A stretch of 64,000 nt of DNA from Sanderia malayensis (Eukaryota > Cnidaria > Scyphozoa > Semaeostomeae > Pelagiidae). The notes under the pieces are model-generated. The model was not told where the DNA came from. It worked only from the letters and a program-made list of their open reading frames with translations, and made no database searches. The translations under genes were made by a program, and so were the position numbers. The stretch is from assembly GCA_013076295.1 (NCBI GenBank), contig RQOL01000828.1:5267219-5331218 (forward strand), in the 5' to 3' direction. Shown here one piece after another: positions 1 through 10,573 of this stretch. Numbering within the stretch: the first letter of the stretch is position 1; each line of letters opens with the position of its first letter.

Positions 1-582
1 TTTGAACATACCTGCTATTTATTCTTTATCTTCAACCCTGCCTCATCAAACACTATTGTAACACACACCTGAGCAGCACTCGCCTAAACGCTGTTTACAT
101 CTAGTTTTAAAAATTGCCCATTTTGAGACCGAAATTATTCTCCACCGACCCCTTTTTTGTTGTGTGATGGAACTTAGATAATCAAAAAAATCTTAATGAC
201 TTTTAATTACAACTTGACCCGATGAAAAGCAAAGCTCGAAACGTTTTTTATGATATCATTATTCAAGTGTACAATTGTCGAAATTTTATTGTTGAAGATT
301 TATCTACTAAAACATCTTAGTTCTGATGAAGTTTGAGCCTTGCTTCATTCTTACACTATTCTTAAAATTTAAAGAATTTGAGCCCCAATATTCTTATAGA
401 AAAGTGCGCATATATGCATGACAATGCTATATAGCTAGCTGCTTATGTAGGCATATTTACATGTGAGTGTATTGATTGAAGCATTGATATTATATGGTGA
501 ATATATAGCTCAAGACAGGGGATAACTGGGAAAGCTGTTTCTAGTCTTTCTCTTTATCTATGTGTGTTGTTGTCTTTTGCAG
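1..582 (+). other. Intron of ODF2 upstream of first visible exon
   Basis: No coding exon recognised. Ends in a pyrimidine-rich acceptor (tcttttgcag) at 582. About 310-410 holds a degenerate copy of a repeat with the words GAGCC and AATATTCTTATAGA, also seen near 26.1-26.5 kb and 28.2-28.3 kb. A hammerhead-like core is noted at 218-243 (see findings). Confidence 0.5.
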
Positions 583-3500
583 GAGCAAGCCAGAACGTTT
601 GAGGAGCTTCAGAAAACCATGGAGGCCACTCGCGCACATCTGCAGAACCAGTTGAAGAATAAAGAAGGTGAAAATAACAGAATGTCTGTTCAACTGCGAG
701 TAAGTTGGTCAATTTCTATTAATACTCTTTGTCTGTGCTTGTAACGTTGATTCTCTATATTATGATTCATTATTGATACTTGATTGAACCTTCAAGGGGT
801 GCTCAGACTCAATGAATATCTGACTTTAGGGAATTTTCTAATAAGCTAGGACGATGCAATTGAAAATCTGTCCAATTCAGTGAGAGTCTGAGTTTCCAGG
901 GTATGATTTAACGGGATTCAGTAGAGCTGCCTACTTATGTAGCTGTGTAATTGCCGACTATGATTTGCTTATTAGCTTTATTCTTTTTTTGGAAAGGAAC
1001 TAGAACAAGATTTGAATCGCAGAATAATGGAAGTGGAGCATTTGGAGGGTCTGCTAAGCAGCACCAGAGTGAGTCAATATTTTAAGGTTTTTTATTGGCA
1101 ACTATGTATTTTATTAACTTGTAGTAGTTAAATTGTTCTCTGCTTTCATCGCAGGATAAATCTATGAAAGACAAAGAAGCTCTTAAAAAAGCAACAAGGT
1201 TGGCCATGAAAGATTTCTGGTTTTGAATTCCGTTCAATTGTTTGATTTGTGTTTTTATTGGCATGGAAATTCGTGCTCGAAGATGTTTACACGGTGGAGG
1301 TTTTTGTCGTTCGAATAGGTCTTCTCGGTTAACGAGTTGTTATCTTCCGCAGGATACAGAGAGACAGAGCGAGCAAAAGCGAAGAGGCGTTGGAACATCT
1401 AAAAAACAATCTTGCAGCCAAGGTAAAAGATCAATGTGAACATTTTATCTTTTTATCACGTTTGCTTAGCCACATTGATTTGGAATGTGTTCCTTCTTGA
1501 CTGAGATAGGGATGTTATTCGTGGTAGCGTGACTGGGAAGCCAGTGATTTTTGGCTAGGTAATTTGATTTAGGTAGCATTGGACAATGCTGTGAACTGTG
1601 TTGGATTTTGCAGGAGGAAGAGGCAGGCTCGTTAGCAATTGAGTTGGAGACATTCAAGGATAGATACACTAAAGTGCATCGTGAGAAAGCTGCATTGGAT
1701 GCGAATACCATTCAGCTGCGCAGGTAAGCAGAAGGGTCTGGTTAACAGAACAATATTGTTTTGTGGGGGGGGGCTGAATAGAGCCAATAGGAAATGAAGT
1801 TTGCTGATTGTAGCATTTTGATTAGTTTGTCAAGTGTCCTAAGGACCTTTGGTCACCATTGTACGATGCTTGTTGTTCATTGGTAATATAAATATCGATA
1901 CTACCGCATTCCGTAACTGAACACCTCATACCTTGAACTGGTTCTTATGAAATTCAGTCCTGAGCTTCGTGCACATAGCCATGTAATTGTTATTATTTCA
2001 ATGACAACGTCGTATGGGGATATCATTGTAAGAGCGGGTGTATTGCACGAGGATGGTGAACGCGATAGATAATCATGTATTTTATTTGTTTCCAGCCAAC
2101 TGAATGATATTGAACATCTCATGACTTCAGTCGATATACGAGGGTCTTCTAAGGTGACTAAAATCATTTTTCAAAGCTTTCCATTTGTTTCGTGCATACA
2201 CGTGTTGTTTATAGCACATACATTCTTATTGCAGTATCCCCGATACTGATTTGTTGTTATTCATACGAATTAAGCCATTCTGAAAGATATGCTGTTAATG
2301 ATAAATGTTGTTGCAATCTGCACTCAAATACGTTGCTAATGCGTGCTGAGCTTTGCATTGTTTTCATTGAGATTCCTTCTTTGGGTATTCGAAAAAGAAC
2401 TGTATGCTTAGTTGTAGCATTTGATGTCTTGCTGTTTGTATTTAGCAATAAATTCGTGATGGCTTCTTTGTTTTCTATACAGGCTTCAGAGTCTTTGACT
2501 TCAAGATTGAAATCGAGCCTGTTGGACTTGAAAGCATATAAAACAGAATCCGAAAGCATGAAGGTAGATCATTTCCAAGAATTTCTATGTTTGCTGCAAA
2601 CATATCTTTATCTATATGTTTGCTAGTGTATTTCACAGTTGGAGCGTTCCACGGGTATCTGATCCTTTCCTGGTTCAACCTGTTGGACCGTATGTTGGTA
2701 TGCCTGCGGGTTTTTTCTTCTATTACCTTTGGAATGCTGTAGCCCGAGCTTCACACCAAAGATAATGCAAGCAAGCTTGGTTGCTTGACTCAATGAAAAC
2801 CGAAGATGTGGAACTGAATTCTGTTTGACTTCAAATCAACTTTGTGCTACCAGGTGGCATTGGTGATAACAGCTTTTGATTTTCGATACTTTTTCAATAA
2901 CTGAAGATTTTCTGTCTCGCTCTAGGAACAAGTTGCATCATTGTCTGACAAATTGAGAAGTGTTGAGAAATCGGCAGCTGCCAAGGTATGATCCATTAGT
3001 AATATCATACTATAATTAACTTTAGCTGTACCTTAGTCTTCCATGCTGTGCTGTACTATACTCTGCTATACGATACTATACTGCACTGTGTTGTATTGTA
3101 TTGTATTGTACTATTCCGATCCTCGTATTCTGATTGTACATTCTAATATTGCTAGCTTTTTGTCAGTGCATCTTTGACTGTGTGCATTTTTATGTTTGGT
3201 AATGTAATATAAAGTTATTTATTTGGTTAACAGGCTTCTTCGTCGCAAGGAGAAATAGCAAAACTGCAAACGGCTGTGCAACAATACGAAACATTGATCA
3301 CTGAATTCAAACTGCAAATAGAAAGGTACAGAAAGGAAAACGAAGAATTGAATGACAAAGTATATCAAAAGGAAAAGGAGTTAAAAAAGCAGTTTCATCA
3401 AAGCGCTAATGAAAGCGAAAAGGTGCATTTCTTTGACTACTTCTTTCTTTGTCTTCTTCACTCTTTCATGCCATGCAAATATCATTTCTTTAACATGCAG

Positions 3501-6439
3501 AAATTCAACCTAACTTCAATACAAAACACTTTTCTTTACTATCCCAATATGCTCTTCAATCTTTTTGCTATACTATTTTATGTTAAATCATATTGATACA
3601 TGCGTTCTGTGCTACAATGTACTGTGTCTTTTATATCGTATGTCTTATAGAGTAGTTTAGAATACTGCCTTACTTTATTCCTGGACGTATTATCATTTCT
3701 GCGATGCATTATGGCGCATTGCTTACTTTTAACGATGTTGTTCTATGTTTAGGCTGCAACAAGGTTTGAGAAGAGGATCGCAGAGCTGGAACCTTATCCA
3801 GAACTGTTGAAGGTAGGTGTTGGTGTGTTTCAACTTCAAGTCTAGTCGATTTATCAAAGTTCAACCATATATTCTTTTCAGTGAAGGATAAACAAAACCG
3901 TCGTATTCGGAGGCTTTGTGAGTTAGAGTGCAATTTCTGATTGATTTTGTGTGTGTGTTTCTTTGTAGACAGCAGAGATACGCCTGCACGATGCTCAAGA
4001 GAGAGTTATTGCTTACGAGAAAAGAGCATCAGAGCATACAAAACTGATCGCGGAGCTTACGCAAAAGGTAAAGAACCCCTAACCTTTACTCTCTCTCTCT
4101 CTATCTCCTACCTTTTTACTTCTCGTCTGGCGGTGTAACTACACCTATGCATCTACCACTGTAACTACACCTATGCATCTGTCCCCTTCCAAGATGAAAA
4201 CCTTAGCTTTATTGGCTGTATTTGTTTATTGGAAATGTTTTAGTTTTAATGGTTTATGTACAGTAAACACCCACATATAAGAACCAGTGAATTAAGAACC
4301 TTCCAGGCTGAAAACCCTGCTCAAAACAATAGAAGAGACAATGGGATATTGTATTTGAACAATAGGCTGGGTGCAGACTTCACAGGTTCTTATATGCGGG
4401 TCTTCACTGTATTGACTTTGCTATTTGTTTCATCATTAAAGGTTGATAGTCAGTCAGAACAGCTTGAAAGAGTGAGAGAGAAGTATCACGGTAAACAAGA
4501 TGATATGAAACAAATTCAGTTGAAATATGAAGTCACTGAGAGGTGGGAAAGTCGTTTTTATTTTTTTAGGAATATTTGTTAAGTCAATCAGCACTTACGC
4601 ACAAATCTTTACCATTTGTCCTTGTCAAGTGTGGGTCTTGTTCCTCATTCCATGTTCCAATAAATATCCTTCTTATCATTGCTCATCAAACATGGTTCTC
4701 AACGTCCACAAATGGAACTTTGCAGGAAATTAGAAGATACTGAATTACATCGTCGCGAGATGATGAATGTGGTGGAAAAAAGAGAAGATTCCATTCGTTT
4801 ATTACAGGTAAAAGTATTTCATTCAAATATATTACTGTCATGCTTCGAGTATCATTTTTGATGTTAGCTTGAACCTCTGATGTCTTCAATGTTGATGATG
4901 ATTATGAGTATGATTACTAATACATTATGATTACTCTGCGATAGTAGACTCCTTAGGGTATACCTGTGACCTTTGGGTGGTACAAATATATTTCTGCGTT
5001 TGTGGAACTGGCCTCGATGGATGCTCCACTGAATTTTGATTTTTGATTATGATTGTGATTGAGTTAGATTTGACGACTGTTGAATTCGTTGTTGAAGGAA
5101 CGCTTGGATGATCAGCGTCACGAGAATTCTCGTTTAGTGCAACAGTTGGACACGGCGTTGGCTGATGCTAGAAGACAAGCTGATGTACAGAAAGAAAAAA
5201 CGCTGAGCAAGGTACATTGTCTTACTGCAGTAGGAGACAATGTCAACAGGGGACACTTAAAAAAGTTTGATGAAAATGCTTCTTTGTTTCCTGTAGACAC
5301 CATTCCATCCTCCTAAAGCAATGTTACACAATCGTATGGTTGTGTAACCTTGCGATGCGAAATGATGTGAAGTCTTGCAAGATCAAGATTGATTAGCTTT
5401 GCCAGGAATGAAATCAATGGCTTATATCTTGTTTGTTTTTACCATAGGAGCGGACAGCTCAAGCAAGAATAATTGATCTTGAAGCTCAGCTGACCAGATC
5501 GACTGCAACAGCTCAGCAATTGAAGAGAGCTAAGGATGAGGTTTTCATTTACTTTCTTTTTTAATTATTCTCATTTTACTAATTATTCATGATTCCCCCT
5601 CGAATTGCCCTACTGGAAATACAGTGGAAGCTCCATATGTCGGTGTTCGTTATATGGAGCTTGATTCGAAGATTTTGTCCATTGTAGCTAATGAAAGTTA
5701 CTTTTGCAAAGAGATTACCGATTTTGAGAAATTTTGGCAAATATATTTTTTCGTTGTTCAGAGGTGCCCGTTAATACAGGCTACCCTGTATGGGTGCGTT
5801 CTTTTGGGAAATTTATCTCTTCCGAATTCGGAAAAAAGTAGAGTTTGGAGATTTCCGATCCATGACTCCGAAAAACGCAACGGAAGAGTTTCGAAGAATC
5901 TCTGCGAAGTCTCCAAAGTCTTCTTGCTCTGGAGACAGAAGAGTTTGGAGATTGCGAAGTCTCGGATTTTCCGGAGAATTGACCAAAAGAACGCGCTTTC
6001 CATCTCCACAAAGTCTCCACAAAAAGGAAGAGGCAAAAAAAGTTTCCAAAAGAACGCACCCTACACAATGAAAGCCTCTATGCAACCGACACCCTTTAAT
6101 AGCGGACAAGGATTTCTATCCCAAATTTTCCAGAATCGTTAGTTTTTTGTAAAAGCCACCTCATTGCAACGGATGGCTCTCTTATAACGAACAAACATTG
6201 TTATCCGTTGCGTCAAGGTAAAAATTTTATTATATGAAGTTCTGAGATGCTTTTTTCGATTTTTTCTGCAGTCTGAACGCAAGTTTAACTCGCGTCTTCA
6301 AGACATGAGAGATCGTTTGGAGCAAGCCAACACAACAACACGAAGCATGCAGAGTTACGTATCATTCTTAAAGTCGACTTATGCCAATGTTTTCAACGAA
6401 CCACCTGACTCTCCACTCTCGTCGCCTCGACCATACTAG
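583..6439 (+). CDS. ODF2: ODF2/cenexin homologue, 5'-truncated by window edge (16 exons)
   Basis: Coiled-coil scaffold of the mother-centriole distal/subdistal appendages and sperm-tail outer dense fibres in known family members. Exons by GT-AG borders and phase: 583-699, 997-1068, 1155-1198, 1353-1422, 1614-1723, 2096-2153, 2483-2563, 2926-2985, 3234-3422, 3753-3812, 3969-4067, 4442-4542, 4726-4807, 5098-5211, 5448-5540 and 6272-6439 (TAG). Together they encode 505 residues in one continuous frame, against about 830 aa for human ODF2, so roughly the first 320 residues lie upstream of the window. The chain is almost all charged heptad-like helix. The last exon carries the conserved C-terminal signature (RLQDMRDRLEQ ... 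RSMQSYVSFLKSTYANVF), and exon 1 here carries MEATRAHLQNQLKNKEGEN, both recognisably ODF2. The donor after 5540 (GTTTTC) is weak, but the join restores the family sequence. Introns host a TA-flanked MITE (4261-4409) and a composite repeat (5622-6230). Confidence 0.93.
4261..4409. mobile_element. 149-bp TA-flanked MITE in ODF2 intron
   Basis: Terminal inverted repeats of about 25 bp: left begins CAGTAAACACCCACATATAA, right end read in reverse begins CAGTGAAGACCCGCATATAA. Both are bounded by TA (4259-4260 and 4410-4411), the duplication typical of Tc1/mariner-mobilised elements. There is no coding capacity. Confidence 0.8.
5622..6230. mobile_element. Composite repeat in last ODF2 intron, containing a hAT-like MITE (about 5790-6063)
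   Basis: The inner element has inverted ends, GGGTGCGTTCTTTTGG on the left and its reverse complement ending at about 6063. The interior is made of inverted and direct copies of 'gagtttggagatt' and 'aagtctcc' words, which explains overlapping long ORFs on both strands here. The outer sequence starts TACAGTGGAAGCTCC and contains TTCGTTATA words on both sides, suggesting the MITE jumped into an older TA-type element. I could not define the outer right end or a clear target duplication for the inner one. Confidence 0.55.
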
Positions 6440-7935
6440 CCAGTACAGCCAAGGCAGACACTCTTCTCGCAAAGGTATAGTTTTCATGCACTTTTCTTTA
6501 TTACTCTCACTGGCTGACTGTCCTGTGAAATTTTATACGTATGCTAGTTACACCTGACTATTTTGTCGTATCAGGAATTTGTGTACTCTTGTAAACTTTT
6601 CTATGGCAAAAATCTAGTTTTAAGAACTGACCGTATGTGAACAGTTTTATTTGTTTTATCGATCGAAGGTGTAAGCAAACGATTGACTAGCTATTTCGTC
6701 TTCTATTTTGTACAGAACTTGGTATTTTTAGTGCATGTGTTTTACGCCAGTTGAGCCTAGATCAGTCGATTTTCGTTTGCATCTAGGTTCCTTAATGTAT
6801 TGACATATTTATATTCCCCCCCCCTCTAGCTTTTTATCTGAATGTATACTGCAAGCTTGGCTCTCGATAACTCGAACCCTTGTTAACTCGAACAAATTTT
6901 CTTTCCCCTTGCTTTTTCGACATATTACGGTTTAACAATGGTTTTAGCAATCTCGTAAAGATATAGAGACACGTTGGTTTATGCTTGACGGCTTGGCATA
7001 CGCTAACTATTACCGTAAATCATCGAATAAGCCCCCGGGGCCTTATTTGCAAAAACGGAATTTTAGCTGGATTATTTTTCAATATTAAGCAAAATAAAAG
7101 CTATACGATGCAGCCAATCAATAAAGTTATTGGTTTAAATTTATTGTTATTTGCAATACATTCGCTAAACAACTTCAATGTCTGGAAACATGGGCTCAAT
7201 ATCCCTGCAAATGATTATCAGGATGGGGGCTTATTCAAGGGGAGGGCTTATTCAGAGGTGGGGGCTTATTCGAGGATTTACGGTAATGCCAACCTGTATA
7301 CTGCAACAACTTGAGGTAAATTACGTTTGTGCCAATTTTCACTGTATCCCAACCCATCCCAACTTTAAACTGTCGTCAGAAACATTCACAATGGCTCAAT
7401 CTTGCAACACCAAGTGCATTCTCAGATACATATTATTGAACAAAGCATGTTTTTTCTTTTTGCGTTTTGTTGTATTTTAACTTACTCGTTTAACTTTGCA
7501 CATCTATTTTTGGATTTTAAGTATTTTAATATTAACCTGCATGGTGTAAGAATATATGTATATCTGTTCTTTGATAATACATTTAATGGATTTTTAAAGG
7601 CACTCTTTCAGGTGGGCTGAGCTTACAAGTTGTTGCTTTATTCAGTGATGTACCTCGGAGGGTTGTACCTCTTTTTCACTCTGGAGCCTCGATTGCACAC
7701 CGACTACTCGTGCCTGCATGTCCAACACACCACTCCGTTGGGCTGAGCTTCTTCAGTTTGGCTATGGTTTGGCCTTTTGCTCTCCTTCATTGCAATGGCT
7801 ATGTGGTTTTCTTTCTTTTAAACTAGAGAAAACTAACATTTCTTGGTTCTACAGTCGATTTAGAAATGGCTCTTTGACTTTTGATATATTCAACCACGGT
7901 TGTCGAACATGTTGAAGTTAAAATAAACCAATAAA
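6440..7935 (+). other. Probable ODF2 3' untranslated/downstream region
   Basis: No coding sequence recognised after the TAG at 6437-6439. A possible further 3'UTR donor (gcaaag|gtatag) follows the stop by about 35 bp. Two AATAAA hexamers near 7923 and 7931 are candidate polyadenylation signals. The interval contains an ACCGTA-type MITE at 7011-7285. Confidence 0.4.
7011..7285. mobile_element. ACCGTA/TAAGCCCC MITE, copy 1
   Basis: Begins TACCGTAAATCATCGAATAA and ends in the near-perfect reverse complement TTCGAGGATTTACGGTA; TA at each end. The interior matches, in opposite orientation, that of the copy at 17310-17449 (shared words ACTGGAAAC/TCTGGAAAC and CAAATGATTATCAGGATGGG). Non-coding. Confidence 0.85.
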
Positions 7936-8530
7936 TACGGATGCGAGAAGATTAGAATGGATACAAGTAGCAAATTGGATAATTGGCTGAAGACGTGGAA
8001 ATAAACAGGTGAGGCCTACTTTTTAAGTGCTTTTTGCAAACAGAATGCTCTTAAAATTACACTTATCTGGTGTGAAATTTTTAATTATTGTAATTAGCAT
8101 TTCGGAATCTGTCTGCAATGAATAATTTAAAAGAAAGTGAAATAAATTAACATTAATTAAGTTAAATGATATGTAAGTCTGAATCAGTTTCGTCACAAGT
8201 AGAAATTATTTGGTTTTACGCTCGCATTGCAATTCGGGTTTACTATTGTCTCGTTGAATTGCTTTGGCGTGTAAAGAAATCAACATTTTTCTAAATTTTC
8301 AACTCAGAAAATTCCATCAAGCGTAAATTTGTGCAATAGAAAATATTCAAAAAGATTCAATAATTTAGTTAAGCAAATTTAATAGAAGTCTCTATTAACT
8401 ATATTATCCCTATTATCCCTATTAATAGATTTCTGTTAACTTTGAATTAAGTAAAAATTCAATAACACACGTTATGATATTTTTTTTTTATTGTACAACT
8501 TTTTAAGTGCAAAGTTATGTTGTCCACAAA
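7936..8530. other. Intergenic, AT-rich
   Basis: Between the convergent 3' ends of ODF2 (+) and the Bcl-2-like gene (-). A short direct repeat (tattatccctattatccctattaatag, about 8402-8428) and A/T runs are the only features noticed. Confidence 0.5.
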
Positions 8531-9615
8531 TTAAAGCTCTTTTCTTCTTGCTGTACTTGAGAAGGTAAAAGAAAGATAAAGCATGAAACAGAAAAATGCA
8601 AAACCAATTGAAATTTTAATGTAGTTCGATTTCTTTAATTCGGAGAAAAAGGAAATATCTTTCGCTTCTGCCGGTAACAATGAATTAAGAAAATTTTCCG
8701 ATTTTTTAAAACATTTTTTGTCTGTTTCCATATGTCTTATCTCGTCCACAATACCAGCCTGTAAAAGTAAATAATTCATCATGAAACAGCTTGTCACAAA
8801 AGAAATGCAAAATATTTCAAGTTATCAGAATATTTTAAGCACATATTTAAAATTGATAAGAATGTGTTTTGAGGCAAAGCATATCCGAAACATTTGAACT
8901 TTTATCAAAACATCGTCGAAACCTTTGACCATGGTAACAAGGACTATAAATTAATTAGAACGATTTGGATGAAATTATTCTTCTACAGATTCGGCTATTT
9001 TCACCCGCCATTTATTTAGCAATTTGAATTTTAAATAATTTAGAGAACTCGTAGTTTTAAAATCAAGCAAAGGTTGAGAAACTGCGTTAATCGCGAGCTT
9101 ATTTTCTTATTTTTAATAATCCTCACCCATCCTCCGTGCTCTTTTATCCATGGTCCGAGTTTTAGTGATGTGAAACAATGAATCCAATTTAAAATACAAA
9201 GCATAGTTTTGCTGCAACCATGTTTCGTACATTCTTCTGCTAGACCTCCACCGAAGGCAAAGAATGCTAAAAGCAAAGACGATTTGATTCCATTTTGAAA
9301 CAATTCTTCGCAAAACTTCGCGAAATCTTGACACAACTGCCTTTCGTTGAAGCTTGAAAGGAGAATGTGACTTGATATATTCCCATATGTTTCTGGGTAT
9401 AGCTGCTCCAATGTTTCTATTAATTGACAAAATATTAACGTCGTCTGTTCATCCAGGCGATGTTCAAATTCTTTCACGTTCTTCAGACTTGCAGTTCCCA
9501 TCGCAAGTGCCATTCGCCTCATTTTCCGCGATAGGTAACGGTGGCCTAAAAATCTTGCTTGAGCTGCAATTTCTTCATTTATATTGTTGTTGTTATTTTT
9601 CGTATTATTTGCCAT
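8531..9615 (-). CDS. Bcl-2 family apoptosis regulator (2 exons)
   Basis: Exons complement(9127-9615) and complement(8531-8758), joined in phase 0, give 238 aa, the usual Bcl-2 family size. The BH1-like helix contains LLLAFFAFGGGLAEEC, and BH2 is LGPWIKEHGGW. The splice donor (GTGAGG) falls exactly after the BH2 Trp, the intron position I recall as conserved across vertebrate BCL2, BCL-X and BAX genes. Exon 2 ends with a hydrophobic tail anchor (YIKISIGFAFFCFMLYLSF) and basic residues before the stop, predicting mitochondrial/ER membrane insertion. Oddities: the BH1 'NWGR' is replaced by NGIK, and the BH3-like segment (SLKNVKEFEHRL) lacks the usual Gly-Asp pair. Start chosen at ATG 9615 (A at -3); the frame is open upstream to 9777 but only with non-ATG codons I trust less. 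Pro- versus anti-apoptotic role cannot be told from sequence. Confidence 0.85.
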
Positions 9616-10573
9616 TTTAACACCGCGTTCTGGTTGGTACCTGTAGAGCTTCGTCCAAAGAAGAGGCATTTTGTTGATTCGTGTGAAAAGTTGTGCGACC
9701 TCTTTCTCTCCTTGAATAATTTGCAATGCAACGATTATAAATTGTCTACTTCTGAATTCCAAAGTTTCTTTATTCACAAGTTACTTATGAAATTAACCCA
9801 AATTCTTTGCGGCCAACTTTGTTATGAATGAACACTAATACTTGAGCAAATTCCTAAAGTAAATTTGTTGTGAGTTGTTTTTGTATAATTTTTTATCTGT
9901 GTTTTCGTTTACTGTTCGCTTGTTTACGAACTATTGACAACTCGTGCAATTAGAAAATTTTCACAAATGTTCTCAAGCAAACACAACTGCTCCGTCTTAA
10001 ATCAACCAGCGTTTTAATAAACCTCACATAATTGCTGCACTGCGAGTTTCGAGTCAAACAATTTTTGAATTCAACTTTTCCTCTTTAATATTGCCAATTA
10101 ACAACAATTGGCTTCATTGTTTGAAAATCTTGGTTTCATTGTATTGTTGTCATATAGCAAATTGAATAGAATAAAGGCGAAGTCCAGAGAAAAAGATTTT
10201 TGTAAATGAAATAAAACAAGAGAAATTGGCACAAAACATTTTTACGTGCAATCCCGTTGTTAATAGAAAAAATAACAATGAAATTAAACCACTTTATAAG
10301 ACCCCAACTGCTATTTTCTTTTATTAATTCATATAAATCGGTAATTAAGCATGCAACCAAATTTCAATGTCTTTCTTCACCAAATATTTTTATGAAACCT
10401 TGCAAAGCTCAGCATTCTCTTCAAATGAAATGAAACTGCCTTTTCAATTCAATTCAACCAAACCAATGTCAAACTGAAGTGAATGAAACTGCTATGAACT
10501 CGCACGCAACAACAACGCAAAGCATAAAACAGCTCAGCTCAAAAGCTCACGCTTCGTTCGCTACGTTTTGAAA
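9616..10573. promoter_or_regulatory. Shared 5' region between divergent Bcl-2-like and BUB3 genes
   Basis: About 960 bp separates the two start codons, which point away from each other. AT-rich; the 150 bp before the BUB3 ATG are richer in CG dinucleotides (for example 'ctcacgcttcgttcgctacg'). Any shared promoter is inference from spacing only. Confidence 0.4.

Noticed and set aside
2192..2626. 144-aa plus ORF
   Set aside because: Only 2483-2563 is real ODF2 exon; the rest is intron read-through.
5624..6142. Five overlapping ORFs of 92-172 aa on both strands
   Set aside because: Lie in the last ODF2 intron within an inverted-repeat MITE; no family resemblance.
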